Assembly (NCBI GenBank): GCA_009667805.1
Contig: CM019068.1
Span: 5,191,218-5,255,217 of the forward strand
Direction of reading: 5' to 3'
Length of the DNA: 64,000 nt
Origin: Leptobrachium leishanense
Lineage: Eukaryota > Chordata > Amphibia > Anura > Megophryidae
Shown here: positions 1 through 12,500 of the stretch, one piece after another
Layout of the letters: each line of letters begins with the position of its first letter
Position numbering within the stretch: position 1 is the first letter of the stretch
The notes under the pieces: generated by a model
What the model was told of the DNA's origin: nothing
Database searches by the model: none
Seen by the model: only the letters and a program-made list of their open reading frames with translations
Position numbers and translations under genes: made by a program

Positions 1-396
1 TTGTATGCGGTGCGTTTGTTAAAAATAGTGTCATTTTCCCCAAAAAAAAATGTAACGAGACCCCATCTCTAAATTTTTTAACAAGCGCACCCCATACAAA
101 ATATAACCGCAATTGCTCGCATGTTAAAATGTGGAAAAAAACACTTTACACATTGTAAATTATTGAAAATACATATTTTATTGCATTTTTTGCTATAATA
201 TACAGACATGACATCACGTATACATATAATAATGACATATTATGAATCTACCGAGTCTGACGGAAAGAACGATATATAATATGTCTGGGTCATATACTAA
301 AATAAGCCTTCAAAACACGTTTAAACATGATGCGCAAAACAGGTAAAAATGACCTCAGCATAGGGGCGGGAAAAGCCTCAGCAGCGAAAGGGTTAA
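1..396 (-). repeat. TTAA-ended interspersed repeat, partial copy
   Basis: This stretch is the reverse complement of most of 42603-42985: both share the CGCTGCTGAG end, a GTTTAAACATGATG block, an AT-rich core and a TTTTTGGGG block. The end at 393-396 is TTAA next to CCCTTTCGCTGCTGAG, which resembles the TTAA target and CCC start of piggyBac-type elements. The other end lies outside the window. No coding potential is seen. The superfamily is an inference; the repeat relationship is seen directly. Confidence 0.7.
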
Positions 397-1426
397 TTGA
401 GACAAGAGGTCAGGTGTGGGATTTGTTTTATGTTGGGATTCCAAGTCAGATATTTGTCGCTGTAATGAGATCATCTGGGCATTGAATGCCTTTTTCCGTG
501 TAGCCCCTCTCTGAATCAAATGGCCCCTCACCACTGCTTTATGTGCCAACCAAGCTGACGAAATGGCTACCTTGTCCGTCACATTCAATGCAAAATATTC
601 CCGTAACATCGCTGATGTGTCAAGGACATCAGCGCCACTTACTATAAGCGAGTCATTTAGTCGCCAATTCCCCATCCCCCTAGCCGGGTAGTCAGCCTCA
701 AAATCCATCGTTATAGGAGCATGGTCAGACCATGTTATAGAGCCGATACGGGCGGCTAGGAGGCGCGGGACTGTAGAGCCATGTATCAGACATAAATCAA
801 TGCGACTATAAGATGAGTGAACTGGTGAGAAAAAGGTAAAATCCCTAGTCGAGGGGTTGAGAATTCGCCATGCATCATATAAGTCAGAGGAGCGTAAAAA
901 ATCATTAAATTGGCGGCTAGAGGGGAGTCTGTTTATGGGGCTGCGCTCGGATCTGGCCCGGTCGTGTATCCATAGCCGTGTCAGGCACACAGTTGAAATC
1001 TCCACACATAAAAAGGGATCCCTCCGTCATATTCTTAATCTTACTATAAGCTTTTTTAAGAAAACATACTGGGTTGACATTAGGCAAATATAAATTAGCA
1101 ACAGTTATAGGGAGTTCATTCATAGTGCCCACCAAAATCAGGAGGCGACCCAATGGGTCTGCATATTGGTTCGAGCATTTAAAGACCCAATCATTATGAA
1201 AAAGAACCGAGACACCCCTAGACTTCGTCTGGGCAGTAGAATGAAAAGAAACAGGATACATAGCGGATTGTAAGTGTGGGGTGCGTAGAGCACTAAAATG
1301 CGTCTCCTGCACGCAGACTATCGCCGGTTTATGTTTATGTAAGTCACGGAACAGAGCGTGTCTTTTAAACGGAACATTCAGCCCCCTAACATTCAGTGAG
1401 AAGATGCGGAACTGAGGCTTACTCAT
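397..1426 (-). pseudogene. LINE ORF2 N-terminal fragment: apurinic-type endonuclease
   Basis: The start ATG is at 1426 and the first residues contain LNVRGLN, the opening strand of L1-type apurinic/apyrimidinic endonucleases that nick target DNA for reverse transcription. Further motifs follow in order: QETHF, GDFN, and, after a change of frame between about 917 and 1005, YSRID and WSDHAP with the catalytic D-H pair. A helical linker follows with LAHKAVVRG and then the copy ends. It has one clear frameshift, and the reverse transcriptase and cysteine-rich C-terminus are missing. The homologous protein at 13277-9513 has the same motif order. Confidence 0.85.
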
Positions 1427-1891
1427 GAGTAATTAACCACAACAATATAATAATGCATGGTAGAGTTAGAAATGACAGAGAGGAGGTACAGGGAGCATGA
1501 AGTCCAGGACCGTGAGAGCATATCAGAATGCAAAATGAAAAAAGAAAAAAAAAGAAAAGGACTAAAAATGAAGAAAACACAAAACAAACAGCGCTGCATC
1601 AAAAAAATACAGCAAAAGTGAGTCATTCCAAGCGGCAATAAAGAAGCAAAAAAAAAGTATATATCAGCTAAGGAGACTCAACCGGGGGACGAGGGGACGC
1701 TCGTTACACAGAGCTCAACGCAGGAACCCAGCGCCGAATCAAGAAGCAAAGGGTCCCGAGGCGATCATGAAGAGGAACCACTCCCGCCATGGGAGTAACT
1801 GTCCAGAAATCCGGACAGATGAAAGAGCAACACAGGGAAGAGGACACCCATCATTTAGGCCGGACTCTGTGCCATTCTGGGGAGACTTTGA

Positions 1892-3446
1892 TCAGTGATG
1901 AATACGGCTAGGTGAGAAGTCAGCCAGAATGTTCCAATCTTTCAAGAATTGTAATCCAGTGGCTACATCGGGAACGACATGCAAGGTACCATCCTTCCAT
2001 AGTAAAAGCTTCGTAGGAAACCCCCATCTGTTAGGGATGTGCGTTTCGGGTTTCGGAATTTTCACGAAATTTCCCGATTCGTGTTTTCGGATGCGGCCGA
2101 ATTTCCGAAAAATTTTAGATCCGAAAATTTCAGATCCGAAATGTTTTCCGAGCCGAAACGAAAATTTTCGGATTTTTCGAATGGACTTGAAGTGTGTCAA
2201 ACGAGGAGAACAGATTTTCCGAAAAAACAAAAATTTTCCGAAAAACGAAATTTTCCGAAAAACGAAAATTTTCCGAAAAACGAAAATTTTGTAAAAACGA
2301 AAATTTCTGAAAAACGAAATATTGTAAAAACGAAAATTTCTGAAAAACGAAAATTTTTCGAAAAAACGAAAAGTCGATACAAAAAACGGGCAAAATGACA
2401 CGAAAAATACGAAAAATGGTCGATATTCCGAAAAATGTGCAATTCCGAAAAACGAAAATTTCCGAAATTACGAAAAGTCGATACAAAAACCGAGCACAGT
2501 GACACGAAAATACGAAAAATGGTTGAAATTCCGAAAAAAAAATGTACCCAAAAAACGTGCCGAACCGAATCGAATCGAAACCGAAATCGGTCGAAACGGG
2601 CCGAATCGAAAAGTTTAAAAATCCGAAAAATCGAACCGAATCGAACCGAAAAAAAAATCTGTGCACAAGCCTACCATCTGTACGCCAACTTGTGATTACG
2701 GAGAAGCTTTGTAAGAGAAGAAAACTCACGTCGTTTGGCCATGGTCGATGCCGACAAGTCAGCGGAGAATGAAATATCAGCATAAGGGGCAGATAAAGGC
2801 ATGGACTTCCGTGACGCCGACATCAGAGCTTCCTTGATGTGAAAAAAGTGCACCCGGATAATAACATCACGGGCCACCGATGTAGGCAGGTTTTTCGCTT
2901 TTGGGAGTCGATGTGCTCGATCCAGTAATAGGTCTTGTGGCGTAGCCTCAGGCAGCAGAGTTTGGAACAATTCCAGAAGGAATGGATGTAAGTCCGCTAG
3001 AGTGACTGCTTCTGCGATGCCCCTGATTCTAATATTATTACGCCGTGAGCGATCTTCTATGTCAGCCATTTTTAATGCCAGGGAGTCATGGGCCGCTTGC
3101 AAAGCCTGATGTCGGTCTACCAGATCATTGTGGGCTAAACATAAGTCATCCGCCTTGGTTTCCAGCGCGTCGGTACGCTCACCCAAATCCAGAACGTCCC
3201 GGCTCAGCTCCTGCAGCGCGCCTTTGATGTCTGCTTGTATGGTTGAACGCAGTTCCTGCAACATGGCATGTAACCTGCTCTCTGAGGGTGGCAGCGATTC
3301 AGAGAGACCTAGTGGTGCTGAGGGCGACGTATCTGGGTCATGGGCCAGCGCATGCTGCGGGATCCGCCATCTTGGGCCTCTTTACTGCGTTCTTTCTGTG
3401 CCGATTTCGGGGGATCCAGCACGTGTTGTGCCTTGGGAGGTGCCAT
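1892..3446 (-). pseudogene. LINE ORF1 protein (coiled coil + RRM), interrupted
   Basis: It encodes an L1 ORF1p-like RNA-binding protein, the nucleic-acid chaperone of the element's ribonucleoprotein. It starts at ATG 3446 (MAPPK, matching MAPSK of the intact copy at 14793). A frame change occurs near 3265-3340. A coiled-coil stretch follows (LGERTDALETK), then the RRM signature EDRSRRNNIRIRGI, then the C-terminal domain with LLLDRAHRLPKA and RVHFFHIKEAL. The ORF is split at 2674-2681 by an insert and resumes at 2031 with RWGFPTKLLLW, ending at a stop at 1892. The residues RW occur on both sides because the target site is duplicated. The intact relative is 314 residues long. Confidence 0.85.
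2032..2673. mobile_element. Non-autonomous hAT-type insert rich in CGAAAA motifs
   Basis: The 642-base insert sits inside LINE ORF1 and is flanked by a perfect 8-bp duplication, CCATCTGT, at 2024-2031 and 2674-2681. The ends are TAGGGATGTGC and GCACAAGCCTA, an imperfect inverted repeat starting TAGG. An 8-bp duplication with TAGG/CCTA ends is typical of hAT transposons. The interior has no transposase. It is made of many short degenerate blocks of the type CCGAAAAACGAAAATTTT, so that several frames stay open by chance and give low-complexity ORFs that should not be read as genes. Confidence 0.85.
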
Positions 3447-4090
3447 CTGGGACGTGGAGTAAATTCCCCCACTTGTATCTTCAAAAATTTTGCCTCGGGT
3501 ACCCCTTAGAAGCCGTTGGATTATAAAAAAAAAGATTCAGCGCCGGCCGCACAAGCTACATAGCCATGCGATCACATGCTGGTGCGTACTGGATGGGCGA
3601 TAGTGTGCTGGCAGGGAACCCGATGATGTTGTTGGTCCCAGCCGTCAAACAACCCTCCACCGTATATTTGCTGCAGGTGGGAATGGGGAGAAGTCGTCGT
3701 TTCCCGCCGATCAAAAAATATGTGTAGACCGCAATTGAAGGCCGCAGCCGGCTGTTGCACAGGGTGTTGGTCGTGCGCACCTCCCGATAGCAAGGGGGGG
3801 GAGCGCCGTGCGGTGTAGGAAGATAAGCGGCAGAGTTCCACCCTGTACCTTACTCTGGACGGCCGGTGGTAACAGGCGTGCCCCAGCCCAATTGTGAACA
3901 CTGGCGGCCGTGTCTCCGGATTGTGGGCACGACAGTCTATGGTGATGGTGTTAGCCAGCCAGGCTCCACTCGAGTTGCAGGCCCACGTGTCTCCGGCGGC
4001 TCTCCCCCAACACCCGATGGTCTGAAAGTACACCCGGCGCCTCCCCACAGATCGCGGGTGTCAGAGGCGGCAAGGGGCTCCGCTGGTGTC
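3447..4090 (-). other. Probable 5' leader of LINE copy A
   Basis: This GC-rich stretch lies directly upstream (minus strand) of the LINE ORF1 start at 3446 and ends where an unrelated GCGCA-rich repeat begins near 4091. No protein homology is recognised in any frame. Its position and composition suggest the LINE 5' untranslated region and internal promoter. The intact LINE at 9309-14941 has a much shorter leader (about 148 bases), so a separate, unrelated repeat is possible. Confidence 0.45.
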
Positions 4091-4262
4091 CACGTAGCGC
4101 ATTTTATTTTGCGCACAGCAAAATTAACAGTGGTATTACAATCCTCTCACATTTTTTCATCCGTTAAAAAAAATCATGCGTAAAGCCGACGCACAAAAAT
4201 GCGCGCAAAGTACGTTGCGCGCAGAAATCAGTGTGCGGACTGTTATTTTTTTTTTCCTTGGA
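4091..4262 (+). repeat. Fragment of GGGCTCTATTACATT-type MITE
   Basis: It is similar in order and spacing to 59377-59540: GCGCA-rich start, AAATTAACRGTGGTATTAC, a TTTTCATCC-like block, AATGCGCGCAAAG, CGTTGCGC, and AAATCAGTGTGCGGA. The full element at 59316-60045 has imperfect terminal inverted repeats; this copy lacks both ends. It is non-coding. Confidence 0.6.
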
Positions 4263-4605
4263 GAATTTGAGTTTTTCTTGACTGTCAAGTTATGGTTGTG
4301 TAATATATATAGTTCTTTTGCTTTGTTAATAATCATAGATAAAAATACATGGCCTTGCTTAAACCCTAGACTCCGCTCGTCTTCCACAAAGGTTAGGTCA
4401 TCCATAGTATTCCTGGGTATGCTTTGCAAATTGCACTCTTCTATACAATGATGACTAGGGATGAGCTGTTCGGTTCGATAATGTTCGGAGTTCGCATCGA
4501 ACATTGGCCATTCGAACTCCGAACATTTCTGCGTGTTCGCCGCATGTTCGCCCACAATGCACCACAAATGGACCACAATGCACTTTTCCACTGTCCTGAA
4601 GCTTG

Positions 4606-4730
4606 TAATTGGCTACAGCCTTGCACCTGACCACAGGTCAGGTGCAAGACAGGTTCAAGACTATGCCAATCAAGGCTCAGAGTCCTGATTGGGAAAATTT
4701 TGCCCAAAGTCCCGCAGCACACTATATAAG
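4606..4730 (+). promoter_or_regulatory. hAT promoter: CCAAT boxes and TATA box
   Basis: A TATA box (TATATAAG, 4723-4730) is preceded by CCAAT motifs at 4666-4670 and, inverted, at 4606-4610 and 4688-4692. The same TATA box is kept in the second copy (40853-40860, minus). It lies about 850 bases upstream of the transposase start codon, with the tandem array in between. Confidence 0.6.
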
Positions 4731-4784
4731 GCTTCACTCAGCCACAGCTCGTGTTTTTTGAGAGGAGATTGTTGTTAGTGTGTG

Positions 4785-5460
4785 TTCAACTTCTCACGGC
4801 CACCAGCTATTGGGGGGGTCTCACTTCTACAAAATATCTGGGAATTGTTGTAATCCGTGTATTCCCACTGCCAGCAACTATTTTGGGGGTCTCATTTCTA
4901 CAAAATATCTGGGAATTGTTGTAATCTTTGTGTTCTCACTGCCAGCAGCTACTGTGGGGGACTCACTTCTAGAAGATATCTGGGAATTGTTGTAATCTGT
5001 ATGTTCTCACTGCCACCCATCAGGGGGTCTCACTGATTTATAGGAGGTTCCTGGGAATTGTAATTTGTGTCTTGTCACTGCCACCCATCATGGGGGCTCA
5101 CTGACTTAAAGGAGGTTTCTGGGAATTGAAATCTGTGTCTTCTCACTGCCAGCTATCAGGGGGTCCCACATACTTCTAACAGATTTCTCCGAATTGTAAT
5201 CTGTGTCTTGTCACTGCCACCCATTACGGGGGCTCACTGATTTATAGGAGGTTACTGGGAATTGCAATCTGTGTCTTGTCACTGCCACCCATCATGGGGG
5301 CTCACTGATTTATAGGAGGTTCCTGGGAATTGTAATTTGTGTCTTCTCACTGCCACCCATCAGGGGGGCTCACAGTCTTCTAGGAGGTTTCTGGGAATTT
5401 TAATCTGTGTTTTGTCACTGGCTGCCAGCTATCAGGGTGTCTCACCTAGTTATACCAGAG
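4785..5460 (+). repeat. 68-bp tandem array in the hAT leader
   Basis: There are about ten copies of a unit of roughly 68 bases carrying TCTCACTGCCA, GGGGGTCTCACT and CTGGGAATTG. It lies between the TATA box and the transposase ATG. The second hAT copy has only two to three units (about 40636-40810), so the number varies between copies. It would be transcribed as leader sequence if the TATA box is used. Confidence 0.8.
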
Positions 5461-5576
5461 TTCTGGAAATCTTTAATCTAGATAACACAGTTGAATCAGA
5501 GTTCTGCATATCTCCAATTTATTATAACAGAGTTGAATCAGAGTTCTGTATATCTTTAATCTATATATCACTCACC

Positions 5577-8500
5577 ATGTCAGAAAGACCAAAAAGGACA
5601 GGCAGACGCTCCCAGACACAGATAATACGGCAAGCAGCCTCTGTGTCGGGAGACTGTGCCTCTGGTCGTCGTGGACGTGGTGCATCCTCTGCAGGGGCAC
5701 GCTTGTCCTTTGTAACTGGTGCTGGCCGTCTTAAGCAGCAGCAACATACAGAGGATTTGGTAGATTGGATAACCAGGCCATCCTCATCCTCCAAGTCCTC
5801 TGCCAGCCAGGCTTGTAGTGCTTTACAGTCCACCTCAGCTGCCAAAGCATCTAATGCAGCCTCCATGTCCACAGCTACTCCTGCCGTAGCCTCACTATCA
5901 CACACGGAGGAGTCAGCTGAATTGTTTGACTACAATGACAGTGACATGCTGCTTGATGCGCAGCAACTACAGTGCTCTGATTCAATCTCTGAGGTTGAGG
6001 AAGGGAGTATAATCAACCTAGAGGAAGGGGGTGCCAGTGGCACACAAATAACTGGCACTCATGTTGCCCCAGCAGCTGCAGCATACTGCCAAGTGGGCTC
6101 CAGTGACGAGGAGATAGGGGGTGATGAGAATGATGATGAGGTCACTGACTCCACCTGGGGCCTGATCGAACAGAGGAGTCAAGTGAGGAGGAGGAGACAC
6201 AACAAACACAAGGCACAACATCCTCTATGACCAACCGTAGCACTAGCCAGTCCAAAGCATCAGATGTCAGAGCTGCTCAGGTGCAGTGCGCTGTTGTCTC
6301 AAAGCACACATCCAGGAACTCTGCTGTCTGGGAGTTCTTTAAGAAATGTGCAGCAGACCGCACCGTTGCTATTTGTAATCTATGTCAGATGAGGCTGAAG
6401 CGTTGGAAAGACACCGGATGCTTGGGTACCATGTGCTCGAGGCGACATATGACCACCTGCCACACATCCTGTTGGCGCAACACTTTGCGTAGGTCCTCCT
6501 CACCTGTCTCTACCCCAACTATATGTACTGCCTTGTCATTGACTCCAAACTCCACTGACAGGGATGATGCTACAGTAATGGATGTACCAGGTCCTTCCTC
6601 ACAATGTGACAGCATCCCATCAGCTGAAGATTTACGCAGTCAGATTACGTTGCCCAGCTGCTGCAGCATAAGAAAAAATATAGTCCCAACCATCCCCAAG
6701 CACAGCGTCTAAATTCATTCCGTGAATTTTCTGAATGTGCTGTACCACAGTGGCAGGTTCCAAAACGCAATTACTTTTCACGGAAGGCCATTCCAGCACT
6801 ATACCAGCACGTGGAAGACAATGTTATCGAGTCATTGGGAAAGAAAGTCAGCAGCAAGGTTCATGTGACTTTAGACACGTGGTCCAGCAAGCATGGACAG
6901 TGTCGTTACATTTCCTTCATGGCACACTGTGTAACTCTGATTGCAGCTGGGAGGGATCCAAGATGGGGCTTTGTGATGGAGCTTGTTCATCCACCACGCC
7001 TCCAGAAAGCTGCTTGTATGAGGTCTGTCTGCTCCACCACCACCTCTCCCTTTTCCTCCTCCTCCTCCTTCTCTGTCTCTGGCGAAGTGGCAGTTAAACC
7101 GACGCGTGACAGGGGCTACAGAATTGCTCAAGCAAAAAGATGCCATACTGTGCTTGAGCTGGTTTGTTTAGGGGACAGGAGCCACACCGGGCCAGAAATT
7201 CTGTCAGCTCTGCAGGGCCAGGTGCCGAGATGGTTAACACCACTCCAGCTTCAGCTGGGAATGGTCATCTGTGATAATGGCAGCAACCTTCTCTCCACCC
7301 TACGCCAGGGTAAGTTGACGCATGTACCATGCCTAGCACACGTCCTATATCTGGTGGTACAGCGTTTCCTAACCAGGTACCCAGGGCTGGCAGAGCTTCT
7401 CAGCCAGACCAGAAAAGTCTGCAGCTACTTCAGACGGTAATTCCCAGCAAGTGTTCGCCTGTCAGAAATTCAAAGAGAATTCCACCTTCCCACAAACCGT
7501 CTGATCTGTGACATGCCCACCAGGTGGAACTCGACATTAGCAATGCTTCAGCGTCTACACAAGCAGCAGAGGGCCATCAACGAGTTCCTGTGTGAGTATG
7601 GCAAAGGACAGGATCAGGTTAACTTGTTCCCCCCCTGCAGTGGCTGATGATCAAGGATGCATGCACTGTACTGTCACCATTTGAGGAGGCAACAAAAAAT
7701 GGTGAGCAGGGACAGTGCATGCATCAGTGACACAATTCCTTTAGTGTTCCTGCTGGAGCACACTCTGCGGGGAATTATAAATGTGGCTCTAGAGGCAGAG
7801 CAGCGGGAGGAAGAGGAGGCCTTCCCTAGCTCTCAAGGCCCCAGTCTTTCCACAGACAGCATTCCAGCGGGTCCTCCTCAGATCAGACAGGAGGAGGAAT
7901 ATTTAAGTAGTGGGGGCATTGAATGTGGGGATTCCTCAAGGGAGGGTTTTGTGTGCCCAGAAACACAAGGACTAGTACGTGGCTGGGAGGAGGAAGTGCA
8001 TGATGGAGTCATCCTCATTGACCAGGAAGACTCGGAAGCTAATGCCACCTCCAACCTACGCTGCATATGCTCCCTTATCCTGCAAAGCCTGGTAATGGAC
8101 CCCAGGATTCATGCTATCAATGAGAGGGGTCATTACTGGTTAGCAAGCCTTCTTGATCCACAATACAAGGGTAAAGTTGCAGAGCTCATCCTGCCCGCAC
8201 AGAGGGAGCACAGGATGAAACAACTTGAGTACGCTCTAAAGCGACACTTGTGTAACCCCTTTCCAGGCACTGGTAGGTTACCAAGTGATGACACAGGTGC
8301 TTCTGAGGCTGCAGATGATCAGAGGAAGAGCGGTGAAGGCCGGGACCACTTGACTGATGCCTTTTTACATTTTTTTAGTCCACGACGTCCAGGGAAGTCA
8401 ATTGTATGCACCCATTGCCAGCGACTTCACCGTAAGGTGCAGGACTACCTAGGGGCAAAGGCAGACCTGGATACCTTTCCAGCAGATGATCCACTGTCTT

Positions 8501-8733
8501 ACTGGGTGTTGAGATTGGATCACTGGCCAGAACTTAGCCAATATGCTATGCAGCTACTAGGTTACCCTTCATCCAGCGTGCTTTCTGAAAGGACGTTCAG
8601 TGCCGCTGGAGGTTTTGTCACAGACAAAAGAGTGTGTCTGTCCACGGACTCTGAAGACCGGCTGACATTTATAAAAATTAATCAGTCCTGGATCAACAGC
8701 TATCAATCTCCTGATGCTGACGTAACGGAATAG
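5577..8733 (+). pseudogene. hAT transposase with BED zinc finger, decayed
   Basis: Cut-and-paste hAT transposase, nuclear. The start ATG at 5577 has a good context (CACC before ATG). Order of parts: a serine-rich and acidic N-terminus (5577-6230); a BED finger at about 6325-6480 with VWEFFKKC, CNLC and HMTTCH; the RNase H-like core with TLDTWSS (first catalytic D near 6874), CDNGSN (second D near 7270) and CLAHVL; PTRWNST near 7516; YWLASLLDPQYKGK; and the C-terminal dimerisation domain near 8480-8660 (YPSSSVLSERTFSAAG). Frame changes occur near 6225 and 6715. There is an in-frame stop at 7438-7440 and a short out-of-frame stretch at about 7638-7700. It is inactive as it stands, but nearly complete. 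Confidence 0.9.
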
Positions 8734-9308
8734 ATCGGGGATCTCTTCTGCATTCACAAAACCTCCACCACTGCACTCTTCCACAATACCACAAAAGGGT
8801 TACGGTGTGAAGCCACCAAAGGCACTATATTTGGCTGCACTGACACTGACGCCTATATTACCAGATTTATATAATTTTATTTTTTGGACTGCAGGTTCCA
8901 ACCCTGCACTCTTTCACAATACCACAAAAGGGTTACGGTGTGAAGGCACTTGCTGCCACCAAAGGCACAGTATTTGACTGCACTGACACTGACGCCTATA
9001 TTACCAGATTTATATCATTTTAATTTTTTGGACCGCAGGGTCCAACCCTGCACTCTTCCACAATACCACAGAGGAGTTACGGTGTGACGGCACTGTTGCC
9101 GACACTAAAGGCCCAATTTTAAAGCACCTATTGTTACTTTCATCCAAAGCCTGCATAAGTTTCACCATAATTTAGCCAAAAAAATCACTAAACTTGTTCT
9201 GCGTGTCCTAAAATGTCTCCTTTTTTAATACAGACTGCCACCCCAAGCAGTTGTTTATGAATAGATTAAAGGAAAAATGTTTACCGTCATTTGAAATGTC
9301 ATTTTTTT
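8734..9308 (+). repeat. hAT 3' region with direct repeats
   Basis: Downstream of the transposase stop, a block of about 125-140 bases occurs about three times (near 8770, 8915 and 9050). It carries CACAATACCACA, GGGTTACGGTGTGA and, in the first two, ACTGACGCCTATATTACC. Related pieces occur at 34715-34930 and 39390-39515. No ORF. The sequence then runs into the LINE at 9309. Confidence 0.7.
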
Positions 9309-9512
9309 AAAAAAATATAAAGTTTTTATTGAGTTTTTCAATGAAATTTACACATAAGTACGTAAAACAGAAAGGGTATACAGAAATAATGGGGGAAAAA
9401 GGGGATAAAAACAGAAAAGCACCATGATATAGGTCAAGCGTCGTCAAATATATACACCTATATTCAGCGAGTCCACTTGAAGGGATCTTGACATTGTACA
9501 GTAGATTTAGTC

Positions 9513-12500
9513 TTAAATTTTAACAGTATAAGTGTCCCAGATCGACCAGTGATCCCTTCCCACCCCCGTCAGTCCCATCAAAGCTCTAGCCATGGCATCT
9601 ATGGACCTCAGCTCACTCAATATGGTTTTAATTGCACCTACTGTGTGAATTACATTTGATTTCCAATTAGCAGCTATGAGAGTAGTAGTTACTGATAGGA
9701 CATGAGCCAATAATTGTTTTTGGAATTTAGTAAGGGAGTCGGGAAACATTTGTAGGAGGAACTCATCTGGGGTTGGGACAAGCTCGGCATCTAAAATCTC
9801 CAAACTAAGGGAGGCAACTTGGTCCCACAGAGTAGAAAGTCGGGGACAAGCCCACCATATATGAAAGAATGTGCCCTCTTCCTCCTCACATCTCCAGCAG
9901 GTTCTAGGTATATGTGGATGTAGTGATGTTCCCTGTCAGGTGTAATGTACCAACGATATAAAATCTTTTTCCTAGCCTCCACTAAGGAGATACATCGAAA
10001 TTTCTTACAATCTAAGAGAAAACATTTCCTCCATTGATCTGCTGAGAGTGCATGTTGCAAATCTCTTTCCCAGTTTAGTTGAAATCTCCATGGTGAAAGT
10101 GGGGGTGTAGTTAATAGTAATTGGTAAATCAAGGAGAGGAGTCGTGAATCAGGAGACGGGGTCAAGCAATATTGTTCAAACCGAGTCAGTATGTCAGCAT
10201 CTGGAGGGAGATGTAGTAGGCCATATTTCGCCAAACATGACCTCAGTCTCATAAAATGGAAGCCTAATTTGGGGTGAAGGGAATGTCTCTCCTGTAGATG
10301 GAGGAAGGAAAGGATATCATGAGAGGCATAAAAGGAGGATAAGGTGATGAGTGAACTACGACACCATGGGCGAGGATCAAAATCCGGGATTAAATGAGTG
10401 AACACTGAGAGGGGGGAGGCCAAAGACAGGGGATGAATCGCAGTCAAGAGAGAGCGAGACATGTCCCAAACATGTAGGAGTAGCGCGGGCAAGGCCGGGA
10501 GGTCGTCTTTCCCTAGTCTACCTGACTTAGGTGTCCATAACAATTCCACAAAATTGTGCGGCAACGAGCAGGGTAGAACCAAGGAGGTCCATTGTGGGAG
10601 GTTTACCCCCGCAAATATGTGGCCAAGATTTGTCATCAGGGCTGCTCTATAGTACAGTAATAAATTGGGTAAACCCAAACCTCCCCTGTCAATAGCCTGA
10701 TATAAGATAGCGATTTCAAGTCGGGGTCGTTTACCACGCCATATAAAGTGAGAGAGGGCTGAGAGAACCATTTTAAAGAACGATTTAGGAGCTGGTAAAG
10801 GCAGAGCTCTAAAAACATAAAGTAGTTTAGGTAAAAGCATCATTTTAATTGCGTTAATCCTACCCGCCCAAGAGATTTCCACAGTCGACCACTGCTGACA
10901 GAAAGTCGCAACCATATGTATTAGAGGGTTATAGTTAAGCGTAAAGAGTTGGGGCTTGGTAAAAGTTAGTTTAATTCCTAAGTAAGTAAAAGATCTATTA
11001 CGCCAGTCATAAGGGTATTGGGATCTAAGGGTGGACATTTCAGCGTCAGGGATACCATAGGCAAGAGCCTGGGTTTTGTGTACATAAATTTTATGGCATG
11101 ACAAGTTCCCATATTCAGTGAGCGTAGAGTGAAGGGTCAGCAAAGAGGTGAGGGGGTTGGTCAGTGTCAGTAAAATATCATCGGCAAATAAACTCAATTT
11201 ACACACGTAGGTCCTACCGATAGTCCCTCTATCTCGTCAGGTTGTCGAATAGCTTGGGCCAATGGTTCCAGCACTAGCACATATAGTAGTGGGGAGAGAG
11301 GGCATCCCTGTCTTGTGCCGTTTGTTATGGGGATCACGGTAAACTGAAATCCTGCATTTAATACACGTTCATTAGGACAAGAGTAGAGCGCCATAATGGC
11401 CTTAATAAACTCTTTGGGGAACTTGAATTTTAAGAGGGCGTGCTCCAAAAATACCCAATGAAGGCGATCAACCGCCTTCTCGGCATCGAGAGAGAGGATT
11501 AAAGACGGCGTGGCTGAGTCAACGGCATAATCCATCAAAGCCATGGCTTTGATGGTATTATCAGGGCCTTGTCTGGACTTAATAAACCCTACTTGGTCGT
11601 CGGCAATCAATAAGGGCAGGATATCCGCCAATCTATTAGCCAGTATCTTAGCATATAACTTAGCATCGACATTTAAGAGGGAGATGGGCCTATATTTGGA
11701 GCAATTATCCGCAGGCGGTGTTGTCTTGGGAATAGTAACTATAGTAGCGGACAGCCAGTCATGAGACGCGCTCCCCGAGAGAAATATGTGACTCAGCGCA
11801 GAGAGAAGAGGGGAGTTTAAGTGGGGGGAAAAGGCTTTATAATAAGCAGCTGTATAGCCATCTGGATCGGGTGTCTTATTAACCTTAAGGGAGGAAAGGG
11901 CTGCAGTGAGTTCTCCTAGGGACGGGGTAGACAATAGTCGCGGAGAAATTGCTTCTGGTAGGGTCGGGAGATTAAGTCATTGTAGGAAGGGGAAAATCTC
12001 CTGGATAGTGGGTTGGGATAACGTTGGGTCTTGTTTTAAATTATAGAGCTTTGTGTAGTATTGGGCAAAACAGTCGGCAATTTTCTGGGGATGGTGGCAA
12101 GTTGCCCCATCAGCAGCAACCATACGCTCAATTCCAGTTTTCGCCACTTTCTTACGTAATCTATTGGGCATCATCTTACTCGCCTTATTATTATATAGAT
12201 ACATTTTAGTACGAAGCCTGCGGGCCGCCCAGACATAATCCCGCTTATCCATTTCTGTTAGCTGCATTTGGAGTCCAACTAGAGTAGACCGGTCTGCGGG
12301 ATTAAGATGTTTCTTATGTAGGGTTGTAACTTGGTGAATATGGCGTAGAAGGGTCAATCTGTGGGCCGCATTTAGCTTCTTATAATGAGAACCCCATTTA
12401 ATTAAAATGCCTCTCACCACCGTTTTATGAGCTTGCCATAGAGTCAGGGGATTAACATCTGGGGTCGAATTTTCTTTAAAATAATTTTCCAAGGTACGTT

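Larger units (their letters stand above)
397..4090 (-). mobile_element. L1/Tx1-type LINE, decayed and 3'-truncated copy A
   Basis: On the minus strand this holds a GC-rich leader (about 4090-3447), ORF1 (3446-1892), a spacer of about 465 bases without a recognised product, and the first third of ORF2 (1426 down to about 397), where it stops abruptly at the TTAA-ended repeat. The reverse transcriptase part is missing, so the copy is dead. It is related to, but clearly diverged from, the LINE at 9309-14941, which shares ORF1 and endonuclease motifs. ORF1 is split by the insert at 2032-2673. Confidence 0.85.

Noticed and set aside
1892..2783. Phe/Arg-rich and Lys/Asn-rich ORFs on both strands
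   Set aside because: Low-complexity translation of the CGAAAA-rich hAT insert; only the ends belong to LINE ORF1.
4456..8733. Intact, active hAT transposase
   Set aside because: At least two frameshifts, one in-frame stop and a scrambled stretch at 7638-7700 exclude a functional product from this copy.
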